A DNA stretch of 64,000 bases from Aeromonas rivipollensis (GCF_037811135.1 NZ_CP149130.1:4021001-4085000); one strand, 5' to 3'. Shown: positions 1 through 8,529, counted from the stretch's first letter. Numbers and translations are program-made. Notes: generated by a model not told the origin, from the sequence alone.

Positions 1-190
1 TGACGGCGAGGATGAAAAGGGAGAGATCCATCAGCAGGGGGTGCCACACCTCCCCGCCGTAGAGCCAGTCACGCAGCAGATGGTGCACCGGCAGCCAGCC
101 CAGCAGACCGAGCAGCACCGCCTTAAACAGCGGCGGAAAGTAGAGCGAGGCACCCAGGATCAGATCCGGTAGCACTGAAGGGGTTGGCAA
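1..190 (-). CDS. DUF1656 (AaeX-like) small inner-membrane protein, 3' end cut by the window edge
   Basis: The reading frame is open from 190 to the window edge (63 codons) with no stop. It begins with a TTG codon preceded by an AGGGAG ribosome-binding site. The visible start reads [20 protein letters not shown], followed by a hydrophobic helix and a second hydrophobic stretch (DLSLFILAV), which fits the DUF1656 family of about 65-70 residue proteins. Family members usually lie beside an HlyD-like membrane-fusion protein and a fusaric-acid/AaeB-type exporter, so the rest of such an efflux operon would be expected beyond position 1; this is inference. Assignment rests on length, hydropathy and the conserved start only. 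Confidence 0.6.
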   Translation of the reverse strand, partial: MPTPSVLPDLILGASLYFPPLFKAVLLGLLGWLPVHHLLRDWLYGGEVWHPLLMDLSLFILAV

Positions 191-307
191 TGGCGTGCTC
201 CCTATGGGCAGAGGAAGACAAAAATCGGCGATGACCTGCCAGAGCGCAGGCCTGCCAAGGTTATCACAGCCGTTGGGCGCACCACAGAAGCAGATGACGC
301 CCTGCGG

Positions 308-709
308 TCAGACCAGCCTGTCCGCCGGGTGGTTGATCCCGTCCCGCAGCGGCACCTCACCGAGCTCGAACGGGTTGACCCCCTCGAGACAGGCCAGGTT
401 GTAGCCGTACTCGGCCGGGTTGGAGCGGCGCTGGTGGTGGGTATAGATGCCGCAGACGCCGCAGAAGTAGTGCTTGGCGGTGCGGGTGTTGAACTGGTAG
501 CAGCGCAGCACCTCCTCTCCCTGCAGGATGCGGATGCCCGAAAGCGGCACCGAGGCGACGATGGCGCCACGCCGCCGGCAGAGGGAGCAGTCGCAACGAC
601 GGGGATCCACCACACCGTCCGGCAGGCTGAGCTCCAGCACCAGGGCCCTGCAATGGCAGCTGGCCCTGTGTTTATCCTGAATGGGGGTATTGCCGATCTG
701 TTTGATCAT
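308..709 (-). CDS. GFA-family (glutathione-dependent formaldehyde-activating-like) zinc protein
   Basis: A 134-residue protein. I place the start at 709 because GGAGG lies just upstream; the frame extends further 5' without a better signal. It has the cysteine pattern of the GFA/Mss4-like fold: CHC near residue 18, CDCSLC near residue 40 and CGVCG near residue 83, which in the family bind one or two zinc ions. The family is named for formaldehyde-glutathione adduct formation, but most members have no proven substrate, so a catalytic role is not claimed. It runs in the same direction as the Nudix gene upstream, 37 bp away. Confidence 0.75.
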   Translation of the reverse strand: MIKQIGNTPIQDKHRASCHCRALVLELSLPDGVVDPRRCDCSLCRRRGAIVASVPLSGIRILQGEEVLRCYQFNTRTAKHYFCGVCGIYTHHQRRSNPAEYGYNLACLEGVNPFELGEVPLRDGINHPADRLV

Positions 710-746
710 CTGGCCTCCTTGCCACCGGGCACCGGGCCCTGTCGTC

Positions 747-1370
747 TCAATCGAACAGCGTCTCGCGCCGCCCCTGCCGTACATGGGCATGCAGGCTTTG
801 CAGCTGGCTCTCTACCACCCGGTGCAGGGAGAGCGCGGGCAGCGCATCGATGGGGAAATAGGCCGCGTCCTGAGTCTCGTCGGTCTCGGTGAGCAGCGCT
901 CCCCCCGTCACCTCGCACAGGAAGAACGCCTTGTGGGCGTGGGGCAGCTGGGGCGGATGAGGGTGTTTGTGCTTGTCGAACAGCGCCAGCAGCTGGACGG
1001 CGCGGCACTCGAGGCCGGTCTCCTCCACCACTTCGCGCACCACGGCACCGGCCGGTGAGTCGCCTATGTCGCACCAGCCCCCCGGCAGGGTCCAGAGCCC
1101 GTCGCTTCGCTCCTGCACCAGCAGCAGCCGACCCGCGTCATCGAGGATCAGCGCCCGCACATCCAGCTTGGGGGTGGGATAGCCACAATCCAGGCTTATC
1201 CAGTCGGCGATGGCCCTGGGATCCAGCTCGCTCTGGCTGGCAATGAGGGCAGCAGTAGCCGCCCTGAGCGCCTCGAAGCGGGCGATATCGAAGGGATCTT
1301 GGGAGTAGGTGAGCCCGGCCTGGGCCGTGGCCAGCACCTGTTCCAGAAAGGCGGCCAGCGGCGGTTGCAC
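747..1370 (-). CDS. Nudix hydrolase with nucleoside-diphosphate-X N-terminal domain
   Basis: About 208 residues from a GTG start at 1370, placed two bases after the yqiA stop. The ATG at 1445 would overlap yqiA by 70 bp and add a non-conserved Arg-rich stretch. Residues 1-60 match the helical N-terminal domain found in NDP-X Nudix enzymes. The Nudix box follows at about residues 85-110 (GGWCDIGDSPAGAVV then REVVEETG). The first Glu of the box is Asp here, while the metal-binding REVxEE core is intact. It probably hydrolyses a nucleoside diphosphate linked to another moiety; the substrate cannot be read. It looks co-transcribed with yqiA. Confidence 0.75.
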   Translation of the reverse strand: MQPPLAAFLEQVLATAQAGLTYSQDPFDIARFEALRAATAALIASQSELDPRAIADWISLDCGYPTPKLDVRALILDDAGRLLLVQERSDGLWTLPGGWCDIGDSPAGAVVREVVEETGLECRAVQLLALFDKHKHPHPPQLPHAHKAFFLCEVTGGALLTETDETQDAAYFPIDALPALSLHRVVESQLQSLHAHVRQGRRETLFD

Positions 1371-1372
1371 GG

Positions 1373-1960
1373 CTAGAGCCCGAGGAAGCGAATGATCTGG
1401 GCGGGATAGCGCTCGAAGCCGACGAAGGCGTGGTTGCCGCCGCACTCCAGGGAGAGGCGGGCAAACTCGTATTCCCTCAATGCCTTGCGATAGTCGAGCA
1501 CCTCGTCCTCCTGCTGTTGCAGGATCCAGAGCCGCTCGGGGGCGCTCACCGGCACCGCCAGCGCCCTCAGCTCGTCCATGTGGGTTGGCAGCAGCTCGTA
1601 GCGCTCGTCGGTATAGGGATTGCGCTGGGGGCCCAGGTAGTCGCAGAGCAGCTCGTGAGGGCGCACCGCCGGGTTGATCAGCGCGGCGCGGCAGCCATGC
1701 AGCTCGCTCACCCGGGTCGCCATAAAGCCGCCGAGGGAACTGCCCACGGCGCCTAGCCTGAGGCGGCCATCATGGCGAGCCCTGGCCTCGGCAATGACGT
1801 CCTCGATGGCTTCCCAGGCCGCCGCCGGGGTATTGGGCTGGGCCGGGATGAGCACTTCGATGTCAGGCCTGTGCTCGGCCACCCAGGCAGCCATCTGCTG
1901 CGCCTTGGCCGAACCGGGCGATGAGTTGAAACCGTGCAGATACAGCAGAACGGGCGTCAT
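1373..1960 (-). CDS. yqiA: YqiA-family esterase
   Basis: A 195-residue alpha/beta-hydrolase matching E. coli YqiA in length and sequence: LLYLHGFNSSPGSAKA at the start, nucleophile motif GSSLGG near residue 74, NPAVRP, LLQQQEDEVLDYR carrying the acid, and GGNHAF with the catalytic His. YqiA hydrolyses short acyl esters. Gene order nudF-yqiB-cpdA-yqiA is that of E. coli, but parE does not follow; a Nudix gene does. Its ATG overlaps the stop of a 27-codon ORF that is a diverged second copy of its own 5' end (1957-2040). Confidence 0.9.
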   Translation of the reverse strand: MTPVLLYLHGFNSSPGSAKAQQMAAWVAEHRPDIEVLIPAQPNTPAAAWEAIEDVIAEARARHDGRLRLGAVGSSLGGFMATRVSELHGCRAALINPAVRPHELLCDYLGPQRNPYTDERYELLPTHMDELRALAVPVSAPERLWILQQQEDEVLDYRKALREYEFARLSLECGGNHAFVGFERYPAQIIRFLGL

Positions 1961-2040
1961 GCCGGCCTCCTCCCTTGTTGCACCCTGGCCGAACCAGAAG
2001 AGGAGTTGAAACCGTGTAGATAGAGCAGAACTGAACTCAT
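1957..2040 (-). pseudogene. Extra copy of the yqiA 5' end (27-codon leader-like ORF)
   Basis: Reads MSSVLLYLHGFNSSSGSARV then QQGRRPA and stop; yqiA itself starts MTPVLLYLHGFNSSPGSAKA. Over 22 aligned codons I count 14 nucleotide differences in 66, about half of them synonymous. Homology stops after about 66 nt, where the sequence becomes a GGGAGG ribosome-binding site for the real yqiA. Its TGA overlaps the yqiA ATG in an ATGA arrangement. The two starts are 80 bp apart. It is either a remnant of a tandem duplication or a translationally coupled leader. Confidence 0.8.
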
Positions 2041-2050
2041 GGCGCCCCTC

Positions 2051-2875
2051 TCAATAACCGGTGGCGTTGGGGTCGGGCACGAACTGCCCCACCGGCAGCC
2101 GCCACACCTGGCTGGCAATGCGGCCATCCGGATGCAGGGTGAGATAACGCCAGCCCGGGCCGGACTCGTCCAGGGCGAAGCCATCGGAGAGCGGCTTGAA
2201 CTGGATGCAGGTGGAGGGGCTGGCGATCAACCTCACCCCCTGGTGCACCTCGTCAAACTCCTGATGCACATGGCCGAACAAGATGGTCTTCTGCTGCGGA
2301 TGGCGGGCCAGCACGGCGAAGAGATCATCGGCATTCTTGAGATTGTGCTGATCCAGCCAGGCGCAGCCCACCGGCACCGCCTGATGGTGCAGGGCGATGA
2401 GGGCGTGGCGCTCGGGATGCTGGCGAAGCGCCTGATCCAGCGCCGCCAGCTGGTGATCCCCGAGCACACCATGGGGTTTGCCGCGCACCTGGGTATCGAG
2501 CAGGATCACCTGCCAGTGATCTCCCACCAGCTGCTTGGCTTCGCTGATCCCGGCGGCATGGAGGTACTCCGTCATCAGGGGGCCGTCATCGTGGTTGCCG
2601 GGCAACCAGTAGATGGGGCGCGCCAGCGGGGCCATCATGGAGGCGAACCGCTGATAGGATTCCGGGCTGTGATCCTGGGACAGATCCCCGGTGGCGAGGA
2701 TCAGATCGAACGGATGCCCGTTGGCCTGCACCTGCTCCAGCACGGCGGCCAGGCTCTCTGCGGTTCGCACGGCCAGCAGTCGTCCCTCTGCACTGGCGAA
2801 GAGATGGGTATCGGTAATCTGTAACAGGCGCACACTGCCGTCCGGCGCCTGAGGTAGCTCTGTTTCCAAAATCAC
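2051..2875 (-). CDS. cpdA: 3',5'-cyclic-AMP phosphodiesterase CpdA
   Basis: A 274-residue calcineurin-like phosphoesterase with the class III cyclic-nucleotide phosphodiesterase motifs in order: DTHLF (about 21), GDLSQDH (about 63), GNHDD (about 94), LHHQ (about 165) and GHVHQ (about 200), which hold the two-metal centre. Length and operon position (after yqiB, before yqiA) match E. coli CpdA, which hydrolyses cAMP in the cytosol and so tunes CRP activity. That matters here because the mannitol operon in this window has several CRP-like sites. Confidence 0.93.
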   Translation of the reverse strand: MILETELPQAPDGSVRLLQITDTHLFASAEGRLLAVRTAESLAAVLEQVQANGHPFDLILATGDLSQDHSPESYQRFASMMAPLARPIYWLPGNHDDGPLMTEYLHAAGISEAKQLVGDHWQVILLDTQVRGKPHGVLGDHQLAALDQALRQHPERHALIALHHQAVPVGCAWLDQHNLKNADDLFAVLARHPQQKTILFGHVHQEFDEVHQGVRLIASPSTCIQFKPLSDGFALDESGPGWRYLTLHPDGRIASQVWRLPVGQFVPDPNATGY

Positions 2876-2896
2876 GCTTCTTTTTTATGGGTTCGA

Positions 2897-3343
2897 CTAG
2901 AGGATGTTGATCAGGCTGGTGCCATGTTTGAGACAAAATCTTAGCCAATCGGCCAAGAATAGATTTACCTGCTCTTTTTCATCCCTGTGGTGCATTTTTT
3001 TATTGGGATAATCATAACGTGGTTGCAACATTGAAATCTGTTGCGCCGCACACACTTCCGCCATCCGCACGTCGTGATACAAACGAATCTCGATGCGAGC
3101 CTGCAAGTAGCTCGGCAACTCGGGATTGTGCTGCGCCAGGATCACCTGACTGGTGAAGCGGCTCTCTTCGCTGACGGTGAGCTGGAACTGCAGGCCGTTG
3201 CCCACCTGATAACGTCGCTCCGCCCCCACGCTGCCGCCGGGGGGCAGCAGCTTCATCAAAGCCATGTAGTTGACCTCGCAGGTACGCTGCAAGGACATCA
3301 GATCAGGCACATAGCGCTTCATCGGGCTCTGGACTAATGGCAT
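2897..3343 (-). CDS. yqiB: DUF1249 protein YqiB
   Basis: A 148-residue soluble protein matching the DUF1249/YqiB family in length, in the start (KRYVPDLMSLQRTCEVNY) and in the NLFLADWLRFCL end. Function is not established for the family. It sits between nudF and cpdA as in E. coli. The first 27 codons plus the upstream region are repeated about 107 bp further upstream (3373-3469), and the stop codon of that extra copy falls inside the first codons of this gene. Confidence 0.88.
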   Translation of the reverse strand: MPLVQSPMKRYVPDLMSLQRTCEVNYMALMKLLPPGGSVGAERRYQVGNGLQFQLTVSEESRFTSQVILAQHNPELPSYLQARIEIRLYHDVRMAEVCAAQQISMLQPRYDYPNKKMHHRDEKEQVNLFLADWLRFCLKHGTSLINIL

Positions 3344-3450
3344 ATCGCAACTCCATCAATCAACACCCGTGAGTAATTGATCCCGCAGGTGCGCTGCAAG
3401 GACATCAGATCAGGCACATAGCGTTTCATCAGGCTCTGGACTAATGGCAT
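3334..3450 (-). pseudogene. Extra copy of the yqiB 5' end (38-codon leader-like ORF)
   Basis: Starts MPLVQSLMKRYVPDLMSLQR then TCGINY, against MPLVQSPMKRYVPDLMSLQR then TCEVNY in yqiB, and ends in TAG inside the yqiB start region. The copied DNA is 3373-3469 (97 bp including the ribosome-binding region) and differs from 3266-3362 at about six positions. A third, shorter remnant at 3474-3496 repeats the CATGTAGTTGACCTCGCAG piece with small changes. This makes a three-step tandem structure between yqiB and nudF. Confidence 0.85.
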
Positions 3451-3540
3451 ATCGCAACTCCATCAATCAGGGTCCATGGCGAGTTGACCTCGCAGACAGG
3501 AGGCGCATGGCGCCCAGCCTGAGTGTGCACGAGCGCCACC

Positions 3541-4182
3541 TCAGCGCCCCGCCAGCCAGCGGGCCTGCAGCTCGCCATGATTGAGGGCCAGCCATTGCAG
3601 GGCGATGACGGAGGCGGCATTGTCGATGCGCCCCTCTTTGAGCCAGGCGTAGGCCTGCTCGCGGCTCACCACATGGACCCGGATGTCTTCACCCTCTTCC
3701 GCCAGACCGTGGATCCCCGCCGCCTGGCTGGCATCCACCTCCCCCACATAGACCTCGATACGCTCTGTGCTGCCACCCGGGCTCACCAGGTAGCTGATGG
3801 CATGCTCGCAGCGCCCCACCTCGATGCCCGCCTCTTCCACCGCCTCGCGGCGCACCACGGCTTCTGCTGTCTCCCCTTCATCTATGATGCCGGCCACCAG
3901 CTCCAGCAGCCAGGGAGTGGGGCTGGTCTCGATCGCGCCGATGCGGAACTGCTCCACCAGCACTATCTGGTCGCGCACGGGATCATAAGGCAGCAGCGCG
4001 GCCGCATGGCCCCGTTCGAACAGCTCGCGGACTATGGGCTCATTCCAGCCACCGGCAAATAACCTGTGTTGCAGGCGATAGACGTTCACTTTGAAAAAGC
4101 CGTTGTATCCAGATGATTTATCGATGATTTTCACATCATCACCGGAATAGTGACTGGTTTGAGGCAAGGCTTGCTGTGACAT
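3541..4182 (-). CDS. nudF: ADP-ribose diphosphatase NudF
   Basis: A 213-residue Nudix enzyme. The Nudix box is complete at about residues 97-119 (GIIDEGETAEAVVRREAVEE then AGI). Flanking features typical of ADP-ribose pyrophosphatase are present: the N-terminal swap strand (FFKVNVYRLQHRLF), LVEQFRIGA before the box, and SPGGSTER after it. It splits ADP-ribose to AMP and ribose-5-phosphate. It heads the nudF-yqiB-cpdA-yqiA operon and diverges from tolC, exactly as in E. coli. Confidence 0.93.
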   Translation of the reverse strand: MSQQALPQTSHYSGDDVKIIDKSSGYNGFFKVNVYRLQHRLFAGGWNEPIVRELFERGHAAALLPYDPVRDQIVLVEQFRIGAIETSPTPWLLELVAGIIDEGETAEAVVRREAVEEAGIEVGRCEHAISYLVSPGGSTERIEVYVGEVDASQAAGIHGLAEEGEDIRVHVVSREQAYAWLKEGRIDNAASVIALQWLALNHGELQARWLAGR

Positions 4183-4489
4183 ACGAGACTCCTACCAGCT
4201 TGACTTGGCTTGGTTTGACCATAATATTCGGGGGCATGAATGAACATTCATTCACTCGCTCTCGCCGACGATGAGGGATGGATTTTAGCAGCCACAGGAC
4301 ATTTGGCTAGGCGCGTGGCCGAGAAAACTCGCCCTGACTCTTGACGTTTCTGTCGCTGGAAAAGAGACAGTTCGCAATGAAATCTGCTTGTAGTAGAGTG
4401 GTTAAGCTGAAATCAAGCTTGGTCGGTGACAATCCCCTCCTTCATCCAGCGGACAGCTTTGGGTTGATAAATAAGGTTAAAACTATCAT
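4183..4489. promoter_or_regulatory. nudF-tolC divergent intergenic region
   Basis: A 307-bp spacer that must hold the promoters of both nudF (minus) and tolC (plus). It contains the inverted repeat at 4237-4254, listed separately. Before tolC there is an AT-rich stretch ending in a weak TAAGG ribosome-binding site. I see no ORF and no clear -10/-35 pair that I would defend. Confidence 0.5.
4237..4254. promoter_or_regulatory. 18-bp inverted repeat, candidate repressor operator
   Basis: TGAATGA-ACAT-TCATTCA is a perfect 7-bp inverted repeat with a 4-bp spacer. It lies 55 bp upstream of the nudF start and about 235 bp upstream of tolC. Size and symmetry resemble TetR-family efflux operators. 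No regulator gene lies nearby, so both the binding protein and the target gene are inferred. Confidence 0.4.
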
Positions 4490-5815
4490 ATGAAAAGAAC
4501 ACTCTTGTCAGTCATGGTGATGCTGGGTGTGAGCAGTGCCGCTCATGCCGAAAACCTGCTCGAAATCTACCAGCAAGCCCAGATCAAGGATACCCAGCTG
4601 CTGGAATCCAAGGCCAAGCGGGACCAAGCCTTCGAGAAGATCAACGAATCCCGCGCCGCTCTCTTGCCACAGATCAATCTGGGCGCCGGCCTGAACTACC
4701 TGCAGAACAAGGACGATACCCAGACCAACAGCGGTGCCACCGGCAGCGTCACCCTGGATCAGTCCATCTACCGTCGCAGCAACTGGGTCAACCTGGACCT
4801 GACCGAGAAGAGCGCCACCCAGTCCGACGTGGCCTACAACCTCGAGTACCAGAACCTGATGCTGCGTACCGCCCAGGCCTACTTCGACGTGCTCAAGGCG
4901 ATGGACACCCTGGAGTTCGTCCGTGCCAACAAGACCGCGGTAGAGCGTCAGCTGGAACAAACCCAGCAGCGCTTCGAAGTGGGCCTGACCGCTATCACGG
5001 ACGTGCATGAAGCCGAGGCCGAGCGCGATCAGGCGCTGGCAGACGAGATCAATGCCGAGAACACCCTGGACAACAGCTACGAAAGCCTGCGCGAGCTGAC
5101 CGGCATCGATCATCGCCAGCTGGACGTGCTCAACACCGAGCGTTTCGCCCCGCAGAAGACTCCGTTCAACTCCGACAAGTGGCTGGAGCTGGCACTGGAC
5201 AAGAACCTGGAGCTGCACAGCGCCCGCATCGGCAAGGACATCGCCAAGGAGCAGATCGATCTGGCCAAGACGGGCCACGAGCCGACCCTGGATCTGGGCG
5301 CCGGCCTCACCGCCGGTTACAACGACTACAAGGACGAGATCCGCAACCCCGAGAGCAACAGCAATCAGGGCAATATAGGCCTGAACTTCAACCTGCCGCT
5401 CTACACCGGGGGCGCCACTACCTCCCAGGTCAAGCAGGCCCAGTTCAACTACGTGGCCGCCAGCGAGCAGCTGGAGCGCAGCTTCCGCTCGGTGCAGAGC
5501 ACTGTGCGTTCTTCCTATAACAACGTGAACGCCAGCATCGGCTCGGTGCGCGCCTACAGCCAGTCCGTCATCTCCGCCGACAGCGCCCTGAAGGCGACCG
5601 AGGCCGGTTATGAAGTGGGTACCCGTACCATAGTCGACGTGCTGGATGCCACCCGCAAGCTGTACCAGGCCAAGCAGAAACTCTCCGAGGCCCGTTACAA
5701 CTACATCCTCAGCATCCTCTCCCTCAAGCAGGCCGCCGGCATACTGGAGCAGAAGGATCTGGAAGACGTGAACCAGGGCCTGATGCCCGCCGCCCAGGTC
5801 ACCAAGAAGTCCTGA
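4490..5815 (+). CDS. tolC: Outer-membrane efflux channel TolC
   Basis: A 441-residue outer-membrane protein with a Sec signal peptide (MKRTLLSVMVMLGVSSAAHA, cleavage before ENLLEIYQQA). It has two homologous outer-membrane-efflux repeats, about residues 25-220 and 235-425, rich in long Gln/Ala/Glu heptad helices, and the LDQSIYRRSNW and LNFNLPLYTGGATTSQV strands that form the beta-barrel. It trimerises as the exit duct for RND/ABC drug efflux and type I secretion. It is shorter than E. coli TolC mainly at the C-terminus, as in vibrio-type TolC. A strong terminator follows. Confidence 0.95.
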   Translation: MKRTLLSVMVMLGVSSAAHAENLLEIYQQAQIKDTQLLESKAKRDQAFEKINESRAALLPQINLGAGLNYLQNKDDTQTNSGATGSVTLDQSIYRRSNWVNLDLTEKSATQSDVAYNLEYQNLMLRTAQAYFDVLKAMDTLEFVRANKTAVERQLEQTQQRFEVGLTAITDVHEAEAERDQALADEINAENTLDNSYESLRELTGIDHRQLDVLNTERFAPQKTPFNSDKWLELALDKNLELHSARIGKDIAKEQIDLAKTGHEPTLDLGAGLTAGYNDYKDEIRNPESNSNQGNIGLNFNLPLYTGGATTSQVKQAQFNYVAASEQLERSFRSVQSTVRSSYNNVNASIGSVRAYSQSVISADSALKATEAGYEVGTRTIVDVLDATRKLYQAKQKLSEARYNYILSILSLKQAAGILEQKDLEDVNQGLMPAAQVTKKS

Positions 5816-5832
5816 GCCGGATTCACGGCATG

Positions 5833-5861
5833 AAAAAAGGCGACCTTATGGTCGCCTTTTT
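5833..5861 (+). terminator. tolC rho-independent terminator
   Basis: GGCGACC-TTAT-GGTCGCC stem followed by five T, with an A-run on the 5' side so it could also work in the other direction. It lies 17 bp after the tolC stop. Confidence 0.9.
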
Positions 5862-5898
5862 GCTGCCTGCTTGCCGCTCGCCGGGGGCGAGTGGTCAG

Positions 5899-5924
5899 GC
5901 ACCTCCGGCCGAGGCCGGAGGTGC
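5899..5924 (-). terminator. Strong hairpin directly after hldE
   Basis: A perfect 12-bp inverted repeat (GCACCTCCGGCC / GGCCGGAGGTGC) abuts the hldE stop codon. No U-tract follows on the minus strand, so it is more likely a 3' stabilising structure or a weak terminator. Confidence 0.5.
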
Positions 5925-7352
5925 TCAGCCGCGCTCGCGTATGGTCTTGATGATCTCGCTGGTGGAGCAGCCGTCCTCGAAGTTAAGCACCCGCACCTCG
6001 CCACCGTTGGCGGTCACTTCGGCATAGCCGGCGATCTCTTCGGGCTTGTAGTCGCCCCCCTTGACCAGCAGATCCGGCAGGATCTCGGCGATCAGTCGCT
6101 GGGGGGTGTCCTCACCGAAGGGCACCACCCAGTCCACAGCACCCAGGGCCGCCAGTACCGTCATGCGGCGCTCTGTGGGGTTGACCGGACGACCCGGCCC
6201 CTTGAGGCGGCGCACGGACTCATCGGTGTTGACCGCGACTATCAGGCGATCCCCCAGCTTGCCCGCATTGGCCAGGTAGGAGACGTGGCCCGCATGCAGG
6301 ATGTCGAAACAGCCGTTGGTCATCACCACCTTCTCGCCGCGCAGGCGGGCGGCCTGTACCGCCACCTTGAGCTGGGCCTCGGACATGACGCCAAAGCCGG
6401 TCTCCTGCTCGGTGTAGAGGGCGTTGGCCAGCTCCACCGGGCTCACCGTGGAGGTACCCAGCTTGCCCACCACTATGCCGGCTGCGGTGTTGGCCAGGGC
6501 ACAGGCCTCGTCCAGACTCATGCCGGCGGCCAGGGAGGTCGCCAGGGTGGAGATGACGGTATCGCCAGCACCGGTGACGTCATAGACTTCGTGAGCCTGG
6601 GCCGGCAGGTGCAGCTCGGGCTGCCCTTCGCGGATCAGGGTCATGCCGTTCTCGGAACGGGTCACCAGCAGGGCGTCCAGCTCGAAGCGCTTGACCAGCT
6701 CCAGCCCCTTGGCGACCAGCTCCTCTTCGCTCTTCACCTTGCCCACCACTGCCTCGAACTCGGACATGTTGGGGGTCAGCAGGGTGGAGCCGCGATACTT
6801 CTCGAAATCCGTCCCCTTGGGATCCACCAGCACAGGGATGCCGGCGGCGCGGGCGCGGGCAATCATGCCAGGCACGTCGTTCAAGGCGCCCTTGCCGTAG
6901 TCGGAGAGGATCATCACGTCGGCCCCTGGCAGCGCCTGCTCCACCTTGCCCATCAGCAGGCTGGCGTCCACATCGTGGAAGGCCTCTTCGAAATCGAGGC
7001 GCAGCAGTTGCTGGTTGCGGGACAGCACCCGCAGCTTGGTGATGGTCGGGTAGTCGGTCAGACGAACGAAATCACAGGCGACCTTGACCCCTGCCATCTG
7101 GCCGGCCAGGGCATCGGCGGCCTCATCCTGACCGGTCAGCCCCAGCAACACGGCCTGGGCACCCAGGGCGGCGGAGTTCAGGGCCACGTTGGCGGCGCCA
7201 CCCGGGCGCTCCTCGATGTGCTCGACCTTGACCACGGGCACCGGCGCCTCGGGGGAGATGCGACCGGTGGGGCCATGCCAATAGCGATCCAACATGACAT
7301 CGCCAACGACCAGGACGCGGGCTTTCTCAAACTCGGGCAGGGTGATTTTCAT
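5925..7352 (-). CDS. hldE: Bifunctional heptose-7-phosphate kinase / heptose-1-phosphate adenylyltransferase HldE
   Basis: A 475-residue fusion. Residues 1-315 are a PfkB/ribokinase-type kinase ([32 protein letters not shown], and catalytic VTGAGDTV near 263). Residues 340-475 are a cytidylyltransferase-like domain ([13 protein letters not shown] near 345, then STSEIIKTI at the end). It makes ADP-glycero-manno-heptose for the lipopolysaccharide inner core in two of the pathway steps. Length matches E. coli HldE (477). It diverges from lpxL, another LPS gene, 250 bp away. Confidence 0.96.
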   Translation of the reverse strand: MKITLPEFEKARVLVVGDVMLDRYWHGPTGRISPEAPVPVVKVEHIEERPGGAANVALNSAALGAQAVLLGLTGQDEAADALAGQMAGVKVACDFVRLTDYPTITKLRVLSRNQQLLRLDFEEAFHDVDASLLMGKVEQALPGADVMILSDYGKGALNDVPGMIARARAAGIPVLVDPKGTDFEKYRGSTLLTPNMSEFEAVVGKVKSEEELVAKGLELVKRFELDALLVTRSENGMTLIREGQPELHLPAQAHEVYDVTGAGDTVISTLATSLAAGMSLDEACALANTAAGIVVGKLGTSTVSPVELANALYTEQETGFGVMSEAQLKVAVQAARLRGEKVVMTNGCFDILHAGHVSYLANAGKLGDRLIVAVNTDESVRRLKGPGRPVNPTERRMTVLAALGAVDWVVPFGEDTPQRLIAEILPDLLVKGGDYKPEEIAGYAEVTANGGEVRVLNFEDGCSTSEIIKTIRERG

Positions 7353-7605
7353 CTGTATCGGCTCTCAAAACCTGAAAATTTCAGCGGCCGATTTTATCAC
7401 ACTCTTTTCCAGGACGTGAAAAAAGCACTGCCATGCCCGCCAAGGCGCACCCCGCCTGACCCCTCTGACCAGGTGATGGCGATTCGCACCCGCCCCCGTT
7501 TTTCGGATAGAATCCCCAGATTGCGAGTGACAGCCTGTCCACGGGCACAGATCCCCCCGTGTCGGCTGGGCTCCCTCCTTTGCCTTTGTGAACAAGAGAC
7601 TCTTC

Positions 7606-8529
7606 ATGGCCCAAGAACATGCTCCCCGCCTCGAACCCCGTCTATTCCATCCCCGTTACTGGGGCAGCTGGTTCGGTCTGTGCCTGCTCTGGCTGCTGGT
7701 GTTGCTGCCCTGGCGCAGCCAGATGTGGCTGGGTCGCCAGCTCGGCACCCTGGCCCGCAAGCTGTTGAAATCCCGCGTCAAGATTGCCCGCCGCAACCTG
7801 GAGCTGGCGATGCCCGAGCTCAGCCGGGATCAGCGGGAAACCCTGCTCAAACAGAACTTCGAGAGCGTGGGCTGCGCCATCTTCGAGGTGGGTATGGCCT
7901 GGTTCTGGCCGGACTGGCGGATGCGCCGCCTGATGAAGGTGGAGGGGGAAGAGCATGTCATCGCCGCCATCGAGAAGGGTCAGGGCATGCTGCTGCTCTC
8001 CTGCCACTTCCTCACCCTTGAACTCAACGCCCGCTGCTTCGGCCTGGTGCGGCCCGGGGTCGGCGTCTATCGCCCCAACACCAATCCGGTGCTGGAGTAC
8101 GCCCAGTACCACGGTCGCTGCGCCTCCAACAAGTACCTGGTGGATCGCATGGACGTGAAGGGGATGATCAAGGCGCTGCGCAACGGCGACGCCCTCTGGT
8201 ACGCACCGGATCACGACTACGGCAGCCACGCCAGCGTCTTCGTGCCCTACTTCGCGGTGGAGCAGGCGGCCACCATCACCGGCACCGCCACCCTGGCCAG
8301 GGTCAAGAACACCGTCACCCTGCCCTGCTACAACATCCGTACCCAGGAGGGCTACACCCTGCACATAGGGGCGCCGTTGGAAGGCTACCCGAGCGGTGAC
8401 GACCTGGTCGATGCCGCCCGCGCCAACCGCGAGATTGAGGCCGCGGTGCGCCGTGCCCCCGAGCAGTACATGTGGCTGCATCGCCGCTTCAAGACCCGTC
8501 CCAACCCGGACGACGCCGGTTACTACTGA
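7606..8529 (+). CDS. lpxL: Lipid A biosynthesis lauroyl/myristoyl-type acyltransferase (LpxL family)
   Basis: 307 residues from the ATG at 7606, which has an AGAG-type ribosome-binding site; an in-frame GTG at 7588 has none. One N-terminal membrane helix (about residues 17-38) is followed by the cytoplasmic acyltransferase domain with the HX4E catalytic motif (CHFLTLELNAR, near residue 133), the GVYRPNTNP motif and the late LHRRFKTRP motif. It transfers a secondary acyl chain to Kdo2-lipid IVA. Whether it is the LpxL or the cold LpxP paralogue cannot be decided. It ends at a shared terminator with cpdB. Confidence 0.9.
   Translation: MAQEHAPRLEPRLFHPRYWGSWFGLCLLWLLVLLPWRSQMWLGRQLGTLARKLLKSRVKIARRNLELAMPELSRDQRETLLKQNFESVGCAIFEVGMAWFWPDWRMRRLMKVEGEEHVIAAIEKGQGMLLLSCHFLTLELNARCFGLVRPGVGVYRPNTNPVLEYAQYHGRCASNKYLVDRMDVKGMIKALRNGDALWYAPDHDYGSHASVFVPYFAVEQAATITGTATLARVKNTVTLPCYNIRTQEGYTLHIGAPLEGYPSGDDLVDAARANREIEAAVRRAPEQYMWLHRRFKTRPNPDDAGYY

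Noticed and set aside
1371-1445. ATG at 1445 as start of the Nudix gene
   Set aside because: Would overlap yqiA by about 70 bp and add an unconserved Arg-rich stretch; GTG 1370 fits the family start.
5871-8021. 716-codon open frame on the plus strand opposite hldE
   Set aside because: Shadow of hldE in GC-rich DNA: it has His/Gly/Gln-rich composition with no domain, and crosses the hldE-lpxL promoters.
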